Assembly: GCA_037157565.1 (NCBI GenBank)
Contig: JAZHRO010000036.1
Location: forward strand, 16,108,501-16,172,500
Length of the DNA: 64,000 nt
Direction of reading: 5' to 3'
Source of the DNA: Thalassia testudinum
Taxonomy: Eukaryota; Streptophyta; Magnoliopsida; Alismatales; Hydrocharitaceae
Each line of letters starts with the position of its first letter. The first letter of the stretch is position 1. Shown piece by piece: positions 1 through 11,261 of the stretch. Under the pieces are notes generated by a model. The model did no database searches and was not told where the DNA came from. It worked only from the letters and a program-made list of their open reading frames with translations. A program made the translations under genes and the position numbers.

Positions 1-1142
1 GCACCCGCTTCAGCGCAGGCACTTCCTCCTTCCAGCGCCTAGCTCTCCCACAGGCACCGCATGCCAAGCACCACTAGCGTTCCCCTCCAACGCTGCAAGC
101 GCTCAAGCCATCATGCCTACTCACCCATCTCCAGCCTGCCTTGCAGGCGCCCGTTCAGGCACCCGCATAGAAAACCCTCTCCAGCGCCAGCAGCCGCTCC
201 ACTCTCGCCACCCGCGCCCGCAGGCGCTCCGCCTGCACTTGCCAGACCCGCACCAGCACAGTGCAACCACCTTGCACACCCGCCATCACCGCAGGCCTGT
301 TCAGGTGCCTCCACTCCGCTTCACCCAGTGCCTGTAGCATCGCACCTCCACGCATGCCTACACGCTCTATAGAGCGCCAGCGTGCCAATGCCTTCACGTC
401 TCCGCACATCTGCAGCATGCGCGGCAGCAGCAGCTTCTTCACCGCCGCTATTCATCTCCACCGGTTGGCCGCCACCGACCTCCTCGCAATGTGTCGCTGC
501 CGCCATTGTGAAGCACTCGTCGAGACACATCGCTGCGTGCGACCTCGCCATCAGCCATCAACCTACGCTCGCACACGGAAGAGAGAGGCAAAAACCTCTG
601 TTTTTCACTCTATTAGTAATTATGGAAAATGCCATTGTCAAAGCTACTATTCATTTATTTTCTGAATTAATATATTGCAGCAAATTTGCATGGACACCCC
701 TTGCTTAATTTGGAATTACATATAATTGATTTCTCCTTATGAATGACATACAACATGAGATATTGATTATAGTACATTGGTGTCATTAGTTAGGAGATTA
801 ATATTAACATTGTTTGCTATTACCATGGTCATTATTTAGAATATTATATTGTGGTAATTTTGCATGTGCGCCCTCATCTTCTTGATTAATTATCTATATT
901 GAGAATTTATGCTGGAAATCAAAGCACTAGTTAGCATGCACCTCTATTAATATTCCTGATTCCTTGATGCATTATTACTCATTTTTAATAGTCTAATTCC
1001 TCCATGTGGAGACGACCTAACTCTTCGTGGTTAGTTTTGAGAATTTAAATGTTTTTAAAAGTGATTTTCTACCATGCGATTAAATACAATGACACATCAT
1101 TTTATATTAAAGTTTTCAACGAAAATAAAGATCGCTCTTTCA
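1..1142 (+). mobile_element. Truncated LTR, same family as solo LTR G
   Basis: The right half of this segment aligns with 25270-25805, the end of solo LTR G. Both carry a block beginning cctccNtgtggagaNgacc and end in gatcgctctttca. The left part is GC-rich and full of CA/GC-rich short ORFs that I regard as untranslated LTR sequence. The left end lies outside the window. No primer binding site follows position 1142, so this is a 3' LTR or a solo LTR, not a 5' LTR. The end at 1142 is set by where homology to G stops. Confidence 0.75.
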
Positions 1143-1191
1143 ATACAGTCGTAGTCAATTTTTTTCACCCACTTCCCCTATCAATATTGAG

Positions 1192-1620
1192 GTGGGACCC
1201 CAACCCAACCTTAAGGAACCTATACGTGAGTTACATCTATTTGAGGAGATACACATCACATTTGAGGATGCATCACCCCACATAGATTTCCCCAAGAATT
1301 CAAAAACAAAAGTTGGAAATTTTGAAGAATGTTTGCCTTGGGTGAATGAAGAATCAATGTTTGAGGAGGATGAAGAAGTAATTGAGGAACCTGAGCTTAG
1401 AATCTAGAGTGACTTTAAGGTGAATATATCTTGTTTAAGGATTTACTTCCTGAAGATGTCATAGATCTAGTGAATTCTGGATTCCTCCATGCTTCTAGTT
1501 TTGGGAACCATCCTTCGCATAAATGTATGGAAAATAAGGAAACAACTATTGAAACAAATGAAGAATCACATTTACAACTTGAGGATGAATTCATAGGAGA
1601 AAAATAAGCCTAGGGTAATC
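1192..1620 (+). pseudogene. Decayed acidic ORF of a non-autonomous LTR element
   Basis: The translation is rich in Glu and Asp. The first frame (1192-1407) ends at a TAG, and the similarity then continues in another frame to about 1615, so it is frameshifted. It aligns by eye with the acidic protein of element C (48636-49289, minus). Shared landmarks in order are a P-x-L-K/R-E-P segment, LHL/IHL followed by E-E, PWV followed by an acidic run, EEP, an S-D-x-K, Y-x-L-F, PEDV, GFL, and M-E-N. I know of no function for this protein. It lies between the LTR fragment 1-1142 and the copia solo LTR at 1695 and is probably the internal region of an old plus-strand non-autonomous element. Confidence 0.6.
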
Positions 1621-1694
1621 CTAATGATCATGAAGATTCTCAAGAATTAACTACTTTCAAGGAAACCCAACTGTTAGCTTATGACTACAGTTAA

Positions 1695-2682
1695 TGTAAG
1701 TACCTCTGTTTTGATGCACCAAAATTATTCTTGTTGCAAGACTAATATTCAAGACTCTCACGGATCAAAGCTTCTCTCATGGACCTGACTAGAAGAATGC
1801 TGATCTGTGTCTTAGTGTCTTTTATCTTTATTGAGTCTGGAATATTTTTGTAAGGAACCTCAAAATAAGTCTCAAACGGATTTTCGCGCCTCTTGCTACA
1901 ATCAAGCTTTTAATGATATTGATCGACCAAATTAATTGATTGACCAACCAACTCAGTTAATCGATCAAACCAGTCCATTTTAGGATGTTGATTAATACAC
2001 TTTTGATCGACCAATTAGGTTAACTAATCAACCAATCCCTGATCGATCAAATAACTAGATTGATCGACCAAACCTCATGTTGATCAACCAATCTATCTTA
2101 ATTGATCGACCAAATTGACTTCCTCTTTAGGTCAATTTTCTAGTATAAATAGAGGTCTTAAGCAGCCCTTTTTACACACACTCTTAATTAGAAAAATCCT
2201 CTCAAAAATAAAGAGCCTCTCATGCTTGTTCAAGTACTTTTGCTCTTCGATTTTCATGCCTTTCAAAGCACGTCATTTTCAACCTCCGCTAAAATTCTGG
2301 TTTGACTTTTATTGAGGTTGCATAAGTTCTTCATTGTTCTTTTACATTCTTATTTTTTATTAACACATCCCAAGTTATTGGGGAGGATCCGTTGTTGTTA
2401 TTGTGCTTCTCTTCAGGTTGGAAAGAGAAGTGGTTTGTAAAGAGGTTGTACCACCCTCATTCAAGTGGTACGATAGTGGATTGACTAGCCTCGACTAGTC
2501 AGGAAAACCCTAAGCTAAGAGTCTTAGGTAGTGATTTTCACCCAGTTTGGGTTTCCACTATAAATCCAAGTGTAATTTGTGCTTGATTCTGTTGTGAATT
2601 TATTTTTGATTCAAATTACTTTAGAGTGATACTATTCACCTCTCCCCACTAGTATATTATTTCAATCCACAAACAAATCTCA
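1695..2682 (+). mobile_element. Ty1/copia solo LTR
   Basis: It begins TGTAAGTACC and ends near AAATCTCA. It matches along its length the copia F LTR that is split between 15780-16330 and 63080-63616, including the final 250 bp with the paired segment around ggtaGTGattTTcacc. A TATA box (GTATAAATAG, 2143-2152) follows a cluster of TTGATCGACCAA-like motifs. No PBS follows. The flanks gttaa (1690-1694) and gtcag (2683-2687) differ only by C/T and G/A transitions, compatible with a decayed 5-bp target duplication. It interrupts the remnant acidic-ORF element. Confidence 0.75.
1919..2114. repeat. Cluster of TTGATCGACCAA-like motifs in copia LTR
   Basis: About ten imperfect copies of a near-palindrome, TTGATCGA followed by CCAA or TCAA, occur on both strands at irregular spacing, immediately upstream of the TATA box at 2143. 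The same cluster sits in the same place in the copia F LTR (16019-16277). Confidence 0.8.
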
Positions 2683-2989
2683 GTCAGGAGTTGACCCTTC
2701 ATGATGAGCAGTTGGACTTTAAATAGATAACTAGGTCTATTAGGGATGATTTTGAGGAAATAGAAAGGTTGTGGGGGATGTAATTTGAGTAGATTAAACC
2801 TCATTGGACTTTGATGAACAAAAAATTGTGTAGGTTAAGTTTGAAAGAGTATCATCGTAGTTGCAAAAGTTCACAATCAAATAAATTTAACCAGAGGTAA
2901 GTCCAAGTCGAACATGAGGAGGCAAACACGCTTAAAATCTTGCTTGATTATTTATTTTTGGTGTTTTAAAGTTTTTGTAATTTTTATAA
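2683..2989. other. Remnant internal region, no ORF
   Basis: This is AT-rich sequence without an ORF. It includes a G-rich patch near 2790 and a GAGGAGGCAAAC patch near 2908, which faintly resembles the post-ORF GGGAGGCAACCC box of the other elements. It is probably the 3' non-coding part of the remnant element holding the acidic ORF at 1192-1620. Confidence 0.3.
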
Positions 2990-4268
2990 ATTTTTTATAT
3001 AAAGGGAATGGGGGTGAGAAGTAGGACAACTTGTATAGAGCACGTAAATAACAAAGAAAGAGAGAGAGAGAGAAACATGGATTATAAAGCTAAAATGTTT
3101 ATTACAAAATAATGAAAATACAATAAAAATAAACAAAATAAAATAAAAGAGAGGGGGTGAGAAGAATCTCCCAAGACGGTTACTCGGCGAGACAATGTGC
3201 TTGGCAACGGCTCGAAGACGGAGGTGGAGTATGGGGTAAGTGGTAAGGGAAGAAGGTTCAAATCTAGAGGGAATGGAGGTGAGAGGGTGGAGATGATCTT
3301 CTACCTAGAATGGAGTTGAGAGGCAAGTCATGGCAACCATAAGAAGGTGGTGAGAGGAAGGTTGAAGGGAGGTGAGAGAGAGGGATTTTCTACTCTATTA
3401 TGGAAGTCAATGTTCTTGGGGAGAGGGTAGGATGGAGCTAAGGTACGTTTCCTAGCTCTAGTGTAGGTAGGGAAGGTGTAGGAGAAGATAAATGGGTAGT
3501 GGGCGGGGTATGGTGCTTATATAGGTGAAAGGAAGGAGGGTTGATTGTCCAAAATACTTGATTCGTGTGCCTAGCTCACACAAAGGAGCTGGCACTACAG
3601 CTAGCATGTGTCCTGCATGGGCATTTAGAGCGGGGATGGCATGTGGGCGGCTTGCATGGGTGCACATTTCTCACGCGTATCGTGTGTAAAGCTAGAGTGG
3701 GTGCAGTGGCCAATGCGTTATGTGCAAAGCGAGTGCGCATTGTCGGCTTGTATGAGGATTTCACGTATGTATTGCTCATGGGAGCTGGTTGGGTGTGGGT
3801 GCTCGGGGTTTGTGCATGTGTTGCATGTGTGGCATGCCGCTCGTGCACCAACTGCCCTTAAAGCTTGGAAATTGAATGCAATCGATCATGTTCTTGTGAA
3901 ATTTCCAACGTTACCCTCATTCCATTGGAATTTTCTTGTGATTCCAAAGAAACTTGGGTACATCAGAGTTGGACCTTGGTATTGGAGGGAATATTGCACT
4001 AAGACGCTTGCATTTTGGTAAATCTGCATTTTTCCTTCTTGAAATGTGCATCTTCAATTCTAATTTTACAACCTCTTGCTTCTGCACCGTATTTTATTCC
4101 TACATAAATAAAACTTATTATAATATATACAAATTATTTATAAATGCAATTATGAGCATAATATGCCTAGATTGATTATAGTGTACTATTTACAACCTAA
4201 TTATACTATGTTTACTTAGGAATTAGCTTAATTTAGACATATTAAGTGTATTAACTATGTAGTTATCA
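2990..4268 (-). mobile_element. 3' LTR of a minus-strand gypsy element (start uncertain)
   Basis: The right boundary is firm: LTR sequence ends in gttatca at 4268 and is followed by a polypurine tract reading GGCATGGGGGTG on the minus strand. A minus-strand TATA box lies at 3516-3525 (cttatatagg on plus). A GA microsatellite at 3057-3075 sits where element A's LTR also has a GA run. The left boundary could not be fixed because no second copy is visible in the window. ORFs at 3458-3861 overlap on both strands in low-complexity sequence and are not credible genes. Confidence 0.55.
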
Positions 4269-4306
4269 CACCCCCATGCCTACCTTTCGCTAGTTTCTTG
4301 GCAAAA
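4269..4306 (-). promoter_or_regulatory. Polypurine tract with upstream hairpin
   Basis: On the minus strand a tract reading GGCATGGGGGTG (4269-4280) abuts the LTR. Plus-strand synthesis of the cDNA would start here. Just upstream, at 4284-4306, is an imperfect inverted repeat (TTTTGC pairing with GCGAAA) like the hairpins at the same place in elements A, B, C and D. Confidence 0.6.
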
Positions 4307-4849
4307 CCTAGATGAATGTAAAGCTCTACACTAGGACTCCTGAAATAATTCGATACCTATTAGTCAATCTTTGTTAAGGAAGATATAAGAGTTGTTATTC
4401 CATTAAGGCCCAACAGCATTAGAGAAAGATGCCTAAAATTAGGTATTAACTAAGCCTTTTGGTTTTCTAACCTTAGTCTCTAGTCACAAAGGTGGATTTC
4501 TTAGGCTCAAGTGGACCAACCAGGGTTTGTTAAACTTTAGGGTTACAGTGATAAGTAAGCTAATTTATATAATAACCTACTTAGTTTTGTTGGTTTCAAG
4601 TATTAGTTGCCTTAGATTTAGGTCATATTATAAATAATTGCATATTTGCATGCTAGGGGTAAAATGGTAATTTTGAGCCTAATTTTGTGCTTTGTTGCAA
4701 GCAGGAATCTGATACATAGGCTCAAGAGGAAAAGAAGCAAGAACACTGAACTCCAAAGGTGCAAGCAAGAGGAAAGGAATCCATTATAGCCACTTGAAAC
4801 CCTAACCCTAGCCCTACCTACCTATTTTAGCTCTCACCAAAAACCTAAT
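4281..4849. other. Internal remnant plus start of another LTR-like segment
   Basis: 4281-4548 should be internal sequence of the minus-strand element whose LTR ends at 4268. It has no ORF. From 4549 the sequence TGATAAGTAAGC resembles an LTR start in plus orientation and continues to the solo LTR at 4850. Its end was not found. Confidence 0.3.
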
Positions 4850-6404
4850 TGTTCTGAACGCGGATGTGATTGCGTAAAATGCACTTTCGTCATAGTATAA
4901 TCGCTTTAGAAACTCTTAAATTTATTTCAATCGAACTCATAAATATGGAAATCGTAGTTCTCAAAAATGGAGTTTGAGTGGTTCACAGGGAGGCTACTGG
5001 ACTAATTCTCATGCCTAACTAAGTAGATCAAAGTGGCAAGTAGGAGGAATACTACTGGAACTAGAACTAAGTAAAAATCTACTAGAACTACTAGCAAGCA
5101 ATTACTAACTAGCATACTAGAATAAAAAGTAGACAAATAACTCAAAGGCAAGTTGAAGAAAAACTATTAGAACATTTGTTGAAAATCAAATGTAAAAATA
5201 ATATGATTACAACAAGAAGAATGCTTGAAATCCAATCTAATTACAGTTAGAACTAGAAAAATGAAATCTAAGAACTACGGGCTTTGAAGGCACACCCATA
5301 ATCTCCAAGAAGAAGAATAGAGGACTAATTCTAGTTAGTAGAATTTTCTTGGAAGGAGGAAGACTAAAAAGAATTGAATGCCTAAGGGGGAGGTAGGTGT
5401 TTTTATAGGAAGCATGGAGGCTTTTTACTAGGTAGTTTAGGTTTCCTAGGGTCACTAAGGTGTAGGGATAGGATTAATTGGGTTAGGGATTAAGGGTTAG
5501 GATTAAGGGCTAGGTGATATAATGGTTAGGTTTTTGTTGGAAATAATGGAAGGCTAGATGGCTTTGAGAGGGTGATGGAGGGTTATAATTCTCTCAAATT
5601 TTGGCCTCTTTTTATTTGTAATTTCATGTTTCACATAAAAGCAACGTTGTATCCTCGAAACTAGCTTTCCAACACAACTTGAATCACTCAATTTGTCTTT
5701 AAAATGAAAATGTTATGGCCAAAATACTACAGATGTATCATGATATTACGAAATTCGAGATTAAGTTTAGGATTATGAATATGATTTAGTTTAGTATTTT
5801 AAGATAGGGATTTAGGTAGGAAATTTAGGACCCTAAGATTTAGATCTAGTGGTGGATAAATTATGGTGTATTTTGACCATCTAAAATAGTATTTATTGGA
5901 GGATACAAGGGATGGCCAAATAAGGTTTGTTGAGCTAGGATATGTTATAGGTTTTCCTAGATTTTGTTGGGATTTTGGGTGGATAGGATTAGGTATCCTA
6001 AGTGGTCGAACACTATAGGTTTTAGGACAAGGTTTTGGTTGGTCCTATGGGGTTTCTAGGCTAGGTAATTAGGTTCCTAATTTGGGTTAGAGTCTCAATG
6101 AATTGGGTCTCCAAATAGGTCCACCAATTAGGTTCAGTCCTCTTCCAAGTGAGCTCATATCAGAAAGTTCATTCAGCCTTGCTCCAATCAACCTGACATT
6201 TTGTACCTGCACACATAAAAAATAAACACATCAAGGTACTAGATATAATTGTAGGAAAAATTGCATAAAATTCCAAAAGTATGCATTATTTACATAATGA
6301 CCTAAAATGCCTAATCTAACCTAACTGAATGCAATCTAACCCAAATTACCCTCATATCAACATTAGTTAGGCATTAATTAACATAAATAACTATGAAAAT
6401 ATCA
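4850..6404 (-). mobile_element. Gypsy-type solo LTR with perfect target duplication
   Basis: It begins TGTTCTGAACG and ends GAAAATATCA. It is flanked by identical 5-bp duplications ctaat (4845-4849 and 6405-6409). The plus-strand start has the layout of the minus-strand LTRs in this window, with a conserved block near 4990 (cacagggaggctac) matching the reverse of the common cctccctgtg box. No PBS, polypurine tract or coding sequence is present, so it is a solo LTR left by recombination. About 220 bp at its right end (6183-6404) are repeated at 7800-8018. Confidence 0.8.
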
Positions 6405-6409
6405 CTAAT

Positions 6410-8018
6410 CCTAATGCCTAATCCTAACCCTAAACTAGCTCCATTTAGCTTCCAAAACCTTTTCCTCAACCATAGGATCACTCCTAAACCTGGTCCTAGA
6501 ACCTAGCTCACTCAACTAGTGACACTACTTTAGTCCAAATCCTAATCCTATCCTATGGAGTCCTACACATTATCCACATGTGCCACTTAATTCTTCTACA
6601 AACAAATGTCCTAAATATTCTTGAAATCAATTAGAAATAAGTGGTTGTGATTGTATCCAATTAGCTCTCCAAATAAATCTCTTAAATTTCTCCAATCAAG
6701 ATCCTAATCCCAAAATTCAGGACAACCTAACACACCTTCAGTATTTTAGTTATAACTTTCTCAATTTGACTTTAAATTGAGTGATTCAAGTTGCATTTGA
6801 TAGCTGAGTTCAACGACTATGGCTTTTTTTTTATGTGCAACTTTAACTTCAAATCATAATGTGGTCGAAAATTGAAGGCAATTCCATCCTACTTTCCTAT
6901 TTAGACAAATCCCAAACCTGAACCTCATTTCCAAAAACCTAAACCTAAACCTTGTTTCCTGATGAGGAACTCATCATAGCTCATAATTCACTAAAAAATA
7001 GCTAGTTTACCTAGTTAACTGGTCAGTAATATCATATAACTTGGGTTAATTATCAATTAAGCTAATAATAGGCTTAAGCATAAAATATACCCTAATTAAG
7101 TTTTATTATCATCTATTAAGTATCTCATTATCCTAAGTTAAAATTAAGGACTTAAAATCATCACTTAAGTTATTTAGAATATAGCTAATTAAGCTGATAC
7201 TTATTTTAATCTAAGTTAATAATTAAAACCTTAAACTAAGTATTACAATGTATAACACAAATTGGGATAAAAATGTAATTTGACCTGTTATTATTTCTCC
7301 TCTATATTCATTTAATCTCCTATAAAAAGTTGGGAAAAAAATAAATTTAATTACACCTTTAAATTATAAATTACATTTTAGTCCCTATAAATAATTCATT
7401 TAGGTCCTTTTTATTACAATTTGGTCTTACGTACATCTTCTTCTTCCTCTCTTCGTCCTCCTTTTCAACGATCGGCAACCTAGGTTATGTAGGTTGGGTT
7501 TAGGATAATAGTTGGGTGTTGGGTGTGTTTGTAGGGTTAGTTTGGGAATTATTTGGTGGGGGATTTAGGTGTTGTGTGTGTATGTATGTGTTTCATATGG
7601 GGAGTTCAATATGTGGTTGTCTAATAAATATTGAAAATTAATATACGTAGGTTAGCCACATTAAGGTTAGCTAAGATTAGGTGTAGGAAATTGAGTTTCT
7701 AAATAGGCTAAGGCTAAGGACTAATTGGGTTAGGGTTTGAAAAATAGCTTAGCCTCTTCATACATTTGAGCTTAAAACTATTTCTCCTCTCTATCAAGCT
7801 CCAGTCATTTTTAAACCTGGTGCCTCACACATATAAGAAAAAATTTCAAGGCACTAGATATAGCTAAGGGAAAAATTACGTAAAAACCCAATCTTATGCG
7901 TTATTTACAGAATGCACTAAATGACTAATCTAACCTATATAAATGCATTCTATCCCATATTACCCTCAAACTAATATTAGTTAGGCATTAATTAATGTAA
8001 ATAAATATGAAATTATCA
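6410..8018. repeat. Unresolved mosaic of LTR fragments
   Basis: No credible ORF is present. Three relations are visible. 7800-8018 repeats the right end of solo LTR 4850-6404 in the same orientation. 6740-6880 resembles the inverse of about 5620-5740. At 6960 a segment starting TGATGAGGAACTC resembles the LTR start at 63670 (TGATGAAGTATGG). The region therefore contains pieces of at least two LTR families, but their boundaries and order of insertion could not be settled. Confidence 0.4.
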
Positions 8019-8045
8019 AAGTACATCAATCGTATCAGAATATAC

Positions 8046-8878
8046 CTAATCTGGGGTCTCAAGAGAAGTCGAAGTGGAACACCCCAGGCAGTCAGAGTCA
8101 ATGGAAATGGAGATGTTTGGCATGTCAAGAGTAACAATAGTCCCCTTGTGTGGAACCAAGTTAATAACCCCTGCCAAGGATGAGTGGGACATTGGGTCAC
8201 TACACAAAAGCCTAATGTTTGCATAGTATTCGGATTCCTCATCCTCAGGATCCTCCTCAATAAGATCACAGTCAAAATTTTTAGTCGCCTTGAAAATGTC
8301 CAACGTGAGTTTCTCATTACCTAGGGCGATCTCCATGCGTCTGGATGCATAGTCAATGTTGGCTCAAACTGTTGCCAAAAACACGTGACCTAAAATGATA
8401 GGTGCACCACAGAGATTTGTAGGAACCTCTATATCCAGGATGAAAAAGTTCGCTAGGAAGCAAAACCTATGGACTTTCACGATGATGTTCTCAATCACAC
8501 CTTGCGGTACTTTCACCAACTAGATAGTAGCCGAGGTGAGCATCAGCTCCCCAAATCTAAAATGGTCATACACAATAGTGGGAGTCAAGTTAATAAAGGA
8601 ATCCAAGTCACGAAGGGTCCAATCAAAATGTGAGTCTTGCCAAAAGTAAGAAATGAGTAGAGTCCCTGGGTCTTTCTTCTTTAACAGTAGGTCACTAAGA
8701 ATGATCGCACTAGGTTTCTTAGATAAAACCACCTTCTTCACCTACTTCGATTGTCGCCTCGGTGTGCAATAATCCTTAAAGAAACGGGTGACAACAGGCA
8801 GGTGATCTATTGCGTCGAGTAGGAGGACTTGTATGTGTACATCCTTGAACATCACTTTATGGTCGTCATGATTCTTTG
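8046..8878 (-). pseudogene. H protease region (retropepsin), broken
   Basis: This aspartic protease would process the Gag-Pol polyprotein in the virus-like particle. The catalytic region reads L-D-S-F where element A has L-G-A-S, so the active site is damaged. A later PIILGHVFLAT segment matches PIILGRPFLA in A, followed by ANIDY and a basic-to-acidic stretch (F-D-C-D then a Glu/Asp-rich run) that links protease to RT in this clade. Stops interrupt it at several places, for example after TSATI at 8520. Upstream it is cut by the solo LTR at 8884. Confidence 0.7.
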
Positions 8879-8883
8879 TACCC

Positions 8884-11256
8884 TGATTACACAGTAATTA
8901 TACGTCTTAATTAACCTAAATAATGTTAGAATTCTGGCTAAGTTGTAAATATTTCATGCATATCATTCATGCATTGCATCTTATCCTTCTATATAGTTGT
9001 ACATAAAATAATACCATATTATCTTACTATTTGATATTTTATTCTTGTTTGCAAGTAATAAGGAGATCAGGAGATGAACCAGACTAGGATGCAAAATAAC
9101 TAAAGGCAAGAGGACTATGGATTATTGGAGAAGAAGAATAAAGAGACGAATAAGGAAGATAGAAGGATAAAGAGAGAGAGAGAGAAACATGCATGAAATG
9201 ATGAAGAAGAAGAAGAGGAAAACCCTTGACTAACCCTAGAACTCTAGGATAACCTATCCTAGTTGATCCCAAAACCTTGAACCACATCCACATTAGCAAA
9301 ACCTAATCCCAGAGCCAAAACCCTGGACAACACTATCCGTATCCCTATCCCTATCCTTACCTATCCTTATCCCTAGTGTACAATCCTTATCCCACTTAAC
9401 CTAATTCCCATAGAGAATACCTAATTAGGCTGAAGGCAACCTGAATTGACTCTTATTAAGTCAATTGGGTTAGCCAAGATCCAATTGGGCTCACCCACAT
9501 TTAATTAGGCTAGCCCACATCTAAATAGGTCCATACACACCTAATTAGACTCACTCACATTCAATTGGACTCGAACCCAACCTAACCTAGGTCGAACCAA
9601 CCTATTCCCACCTACACCTACAACCTACATCTACAAACTTTAAACACACACACACACCTCCCTAACCCTTTCAACGCAACCCAAGACCCTTTCCACCATA
9701 AGTGGCGATCCCAAACAACTCCCCCATCTCAACTTGCGACACCTATCCATCCCACTTGATAAAACCCAAAAACCACTATTCTGTCCCTTCCCTTCTATCT
9801 TCTTCTTTCTTTCTCTCCACATCCAAGCTACCACCTGCACCTCTTCTCCACCTTTAAGCCTCCCCCCTCCACCACCTACACACCTCTTCTCCACCTTCAA
9901 GGCCATCCCCCCACCCCCCTCCCTCCTCCACCTTGGGTGGTCGGCCACCTTCCTTGTCCCTCTATCATTCTAAGGCTAGCATCAGCCTCCTCTCTGGAGC
10001 ACCAACATCGCCCTTCTACTCACTTTAGCCGTCCCCTTCTTTTTATTAATTTTTTTGCAAGTCTTCTTCCTTCTTTGGTCACACCTAGGCTTCTCTATAG
10101 CCTTGGGCGTGTCCTCCTCTCTCTAGTGGCATGTAGACAGTCTTGCTGGCCAAGTCTAGACACCACCACTCCAGAGCCAACAACCTTCTAGGCTTTATCG
10201 GCAGGGTAGTTTTCTAGTAGCATAGATTTAAATTCTTGTTTGCAAGCTTTCATTTATTTTTGTATGCAACATTGATATGTTAATTGTGTTGCAATCAAGA
10301 GTTGATTTTTGATATTCTTATTACAAGTGATTGGATTGCAAAATCAATTTCAAGCTCGCCATTATTTTTAGCAATTTTTCGTCATTCTTCCATTACCATT
10401 ACACACCACCGCCACCACCAAGGGGTGGGTGGCCATCCACCTCCCTTACCATCACCACCTCCATATACCACTTAGTCCATGTAGGGCTTCTCCTTGTCAC
10501 ATAGTTAGGTGTCGTTATTTTCACACTTGTTTTCTTCCAAATCAAAAATCAAAAAAAAAATCACAAAGGAGAAAATCATGAAAATACGTTAGTCCTCATT
10601 ATTATCACTCCATAATCACTACCACTACACGATTCACTCCTAATCTGTACACCTCGCACACCTTATGCACCAACAATCTCACCAAGTGACCTACCACATC
10701 ACCATCATCATTACCTCTGCGAAGATTAGGTTTTTGCCAATTAGGATTAGTTTTATTCCATTTCAAATATTGACAAACACAAAAAAAAGAAAATAAAAGT
10801 AAAAAAAAAGTTATATGGTAGCCCCAATCCATGTGAATGATTCGAGCATGTTTTCAAACTCACTTGGATGCATTCTTATTATGAGAGTCGTGCACACAGA
10901 AACTCACACATTCAAATTTTATATATTCCTTATGCACACCTTCATAATGTGTGAAAACAACACTACCAAAGAGGTTTATATGCGTGAACTTGAGATTGGG
11001 GTGCAGGGCTCAATTAGGTTAGGTTTAAATTAGATTTAGTTTCTATGTTAAATTTAGGTTAGGTGATTAACCGCAAACAAGTGCATTTTTCCAAGTTGAA
11101 AATTGAATCAAAATGCATTTAGCCTCCCTGAGTTCAATCGTGACTCCACTTAGGGTTTTATTATATTTGTTATTGATTAGGGTTATTTTGTGCACTATAC
11201 AACGACAAGAACACATTTCAATACATTTATTTTCTGTGCAAAACAACCCCTGATCA
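8884..11256 (+). mobile_element. Solo LTR inserted in H, perfect target duplication
   Basis: It begins TGATTACACAG and ends CCCCTGATCA, and is flanked by taccc at 8879-8883 and 11257-11261. Removing it rejoins H coding sequence. Near the right end the block gcctccctgagttcaatcgt (about 11121) is the degenerate form of the cctccctgtgttcgacc box found near the 3' end of other LTRs here, which fixes the orientation. It contains C-rich stretches (9650-9960) with open frames on both strands that look like untranslated LTR sequence. No PBS or polypurine tract is present. Confidence 0.85.
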
Positions 11257-11261
11257 TACCC

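Noticed and set aside
61..708. Several overlapping ORFs in GC-rich sequence at the left edge
   Set aside because: Open frames exist on both strands and in all phases, and the region aligns with a non-coding LTR (solo LTR G).
4800..4812. ccctaaccctagccc and similar runs, suggesting telomere-type repeats
   Set aside because: Only two or three degenerate units occur, next to other cctaa-rich AT sequence in LTR fragments. There is no array.
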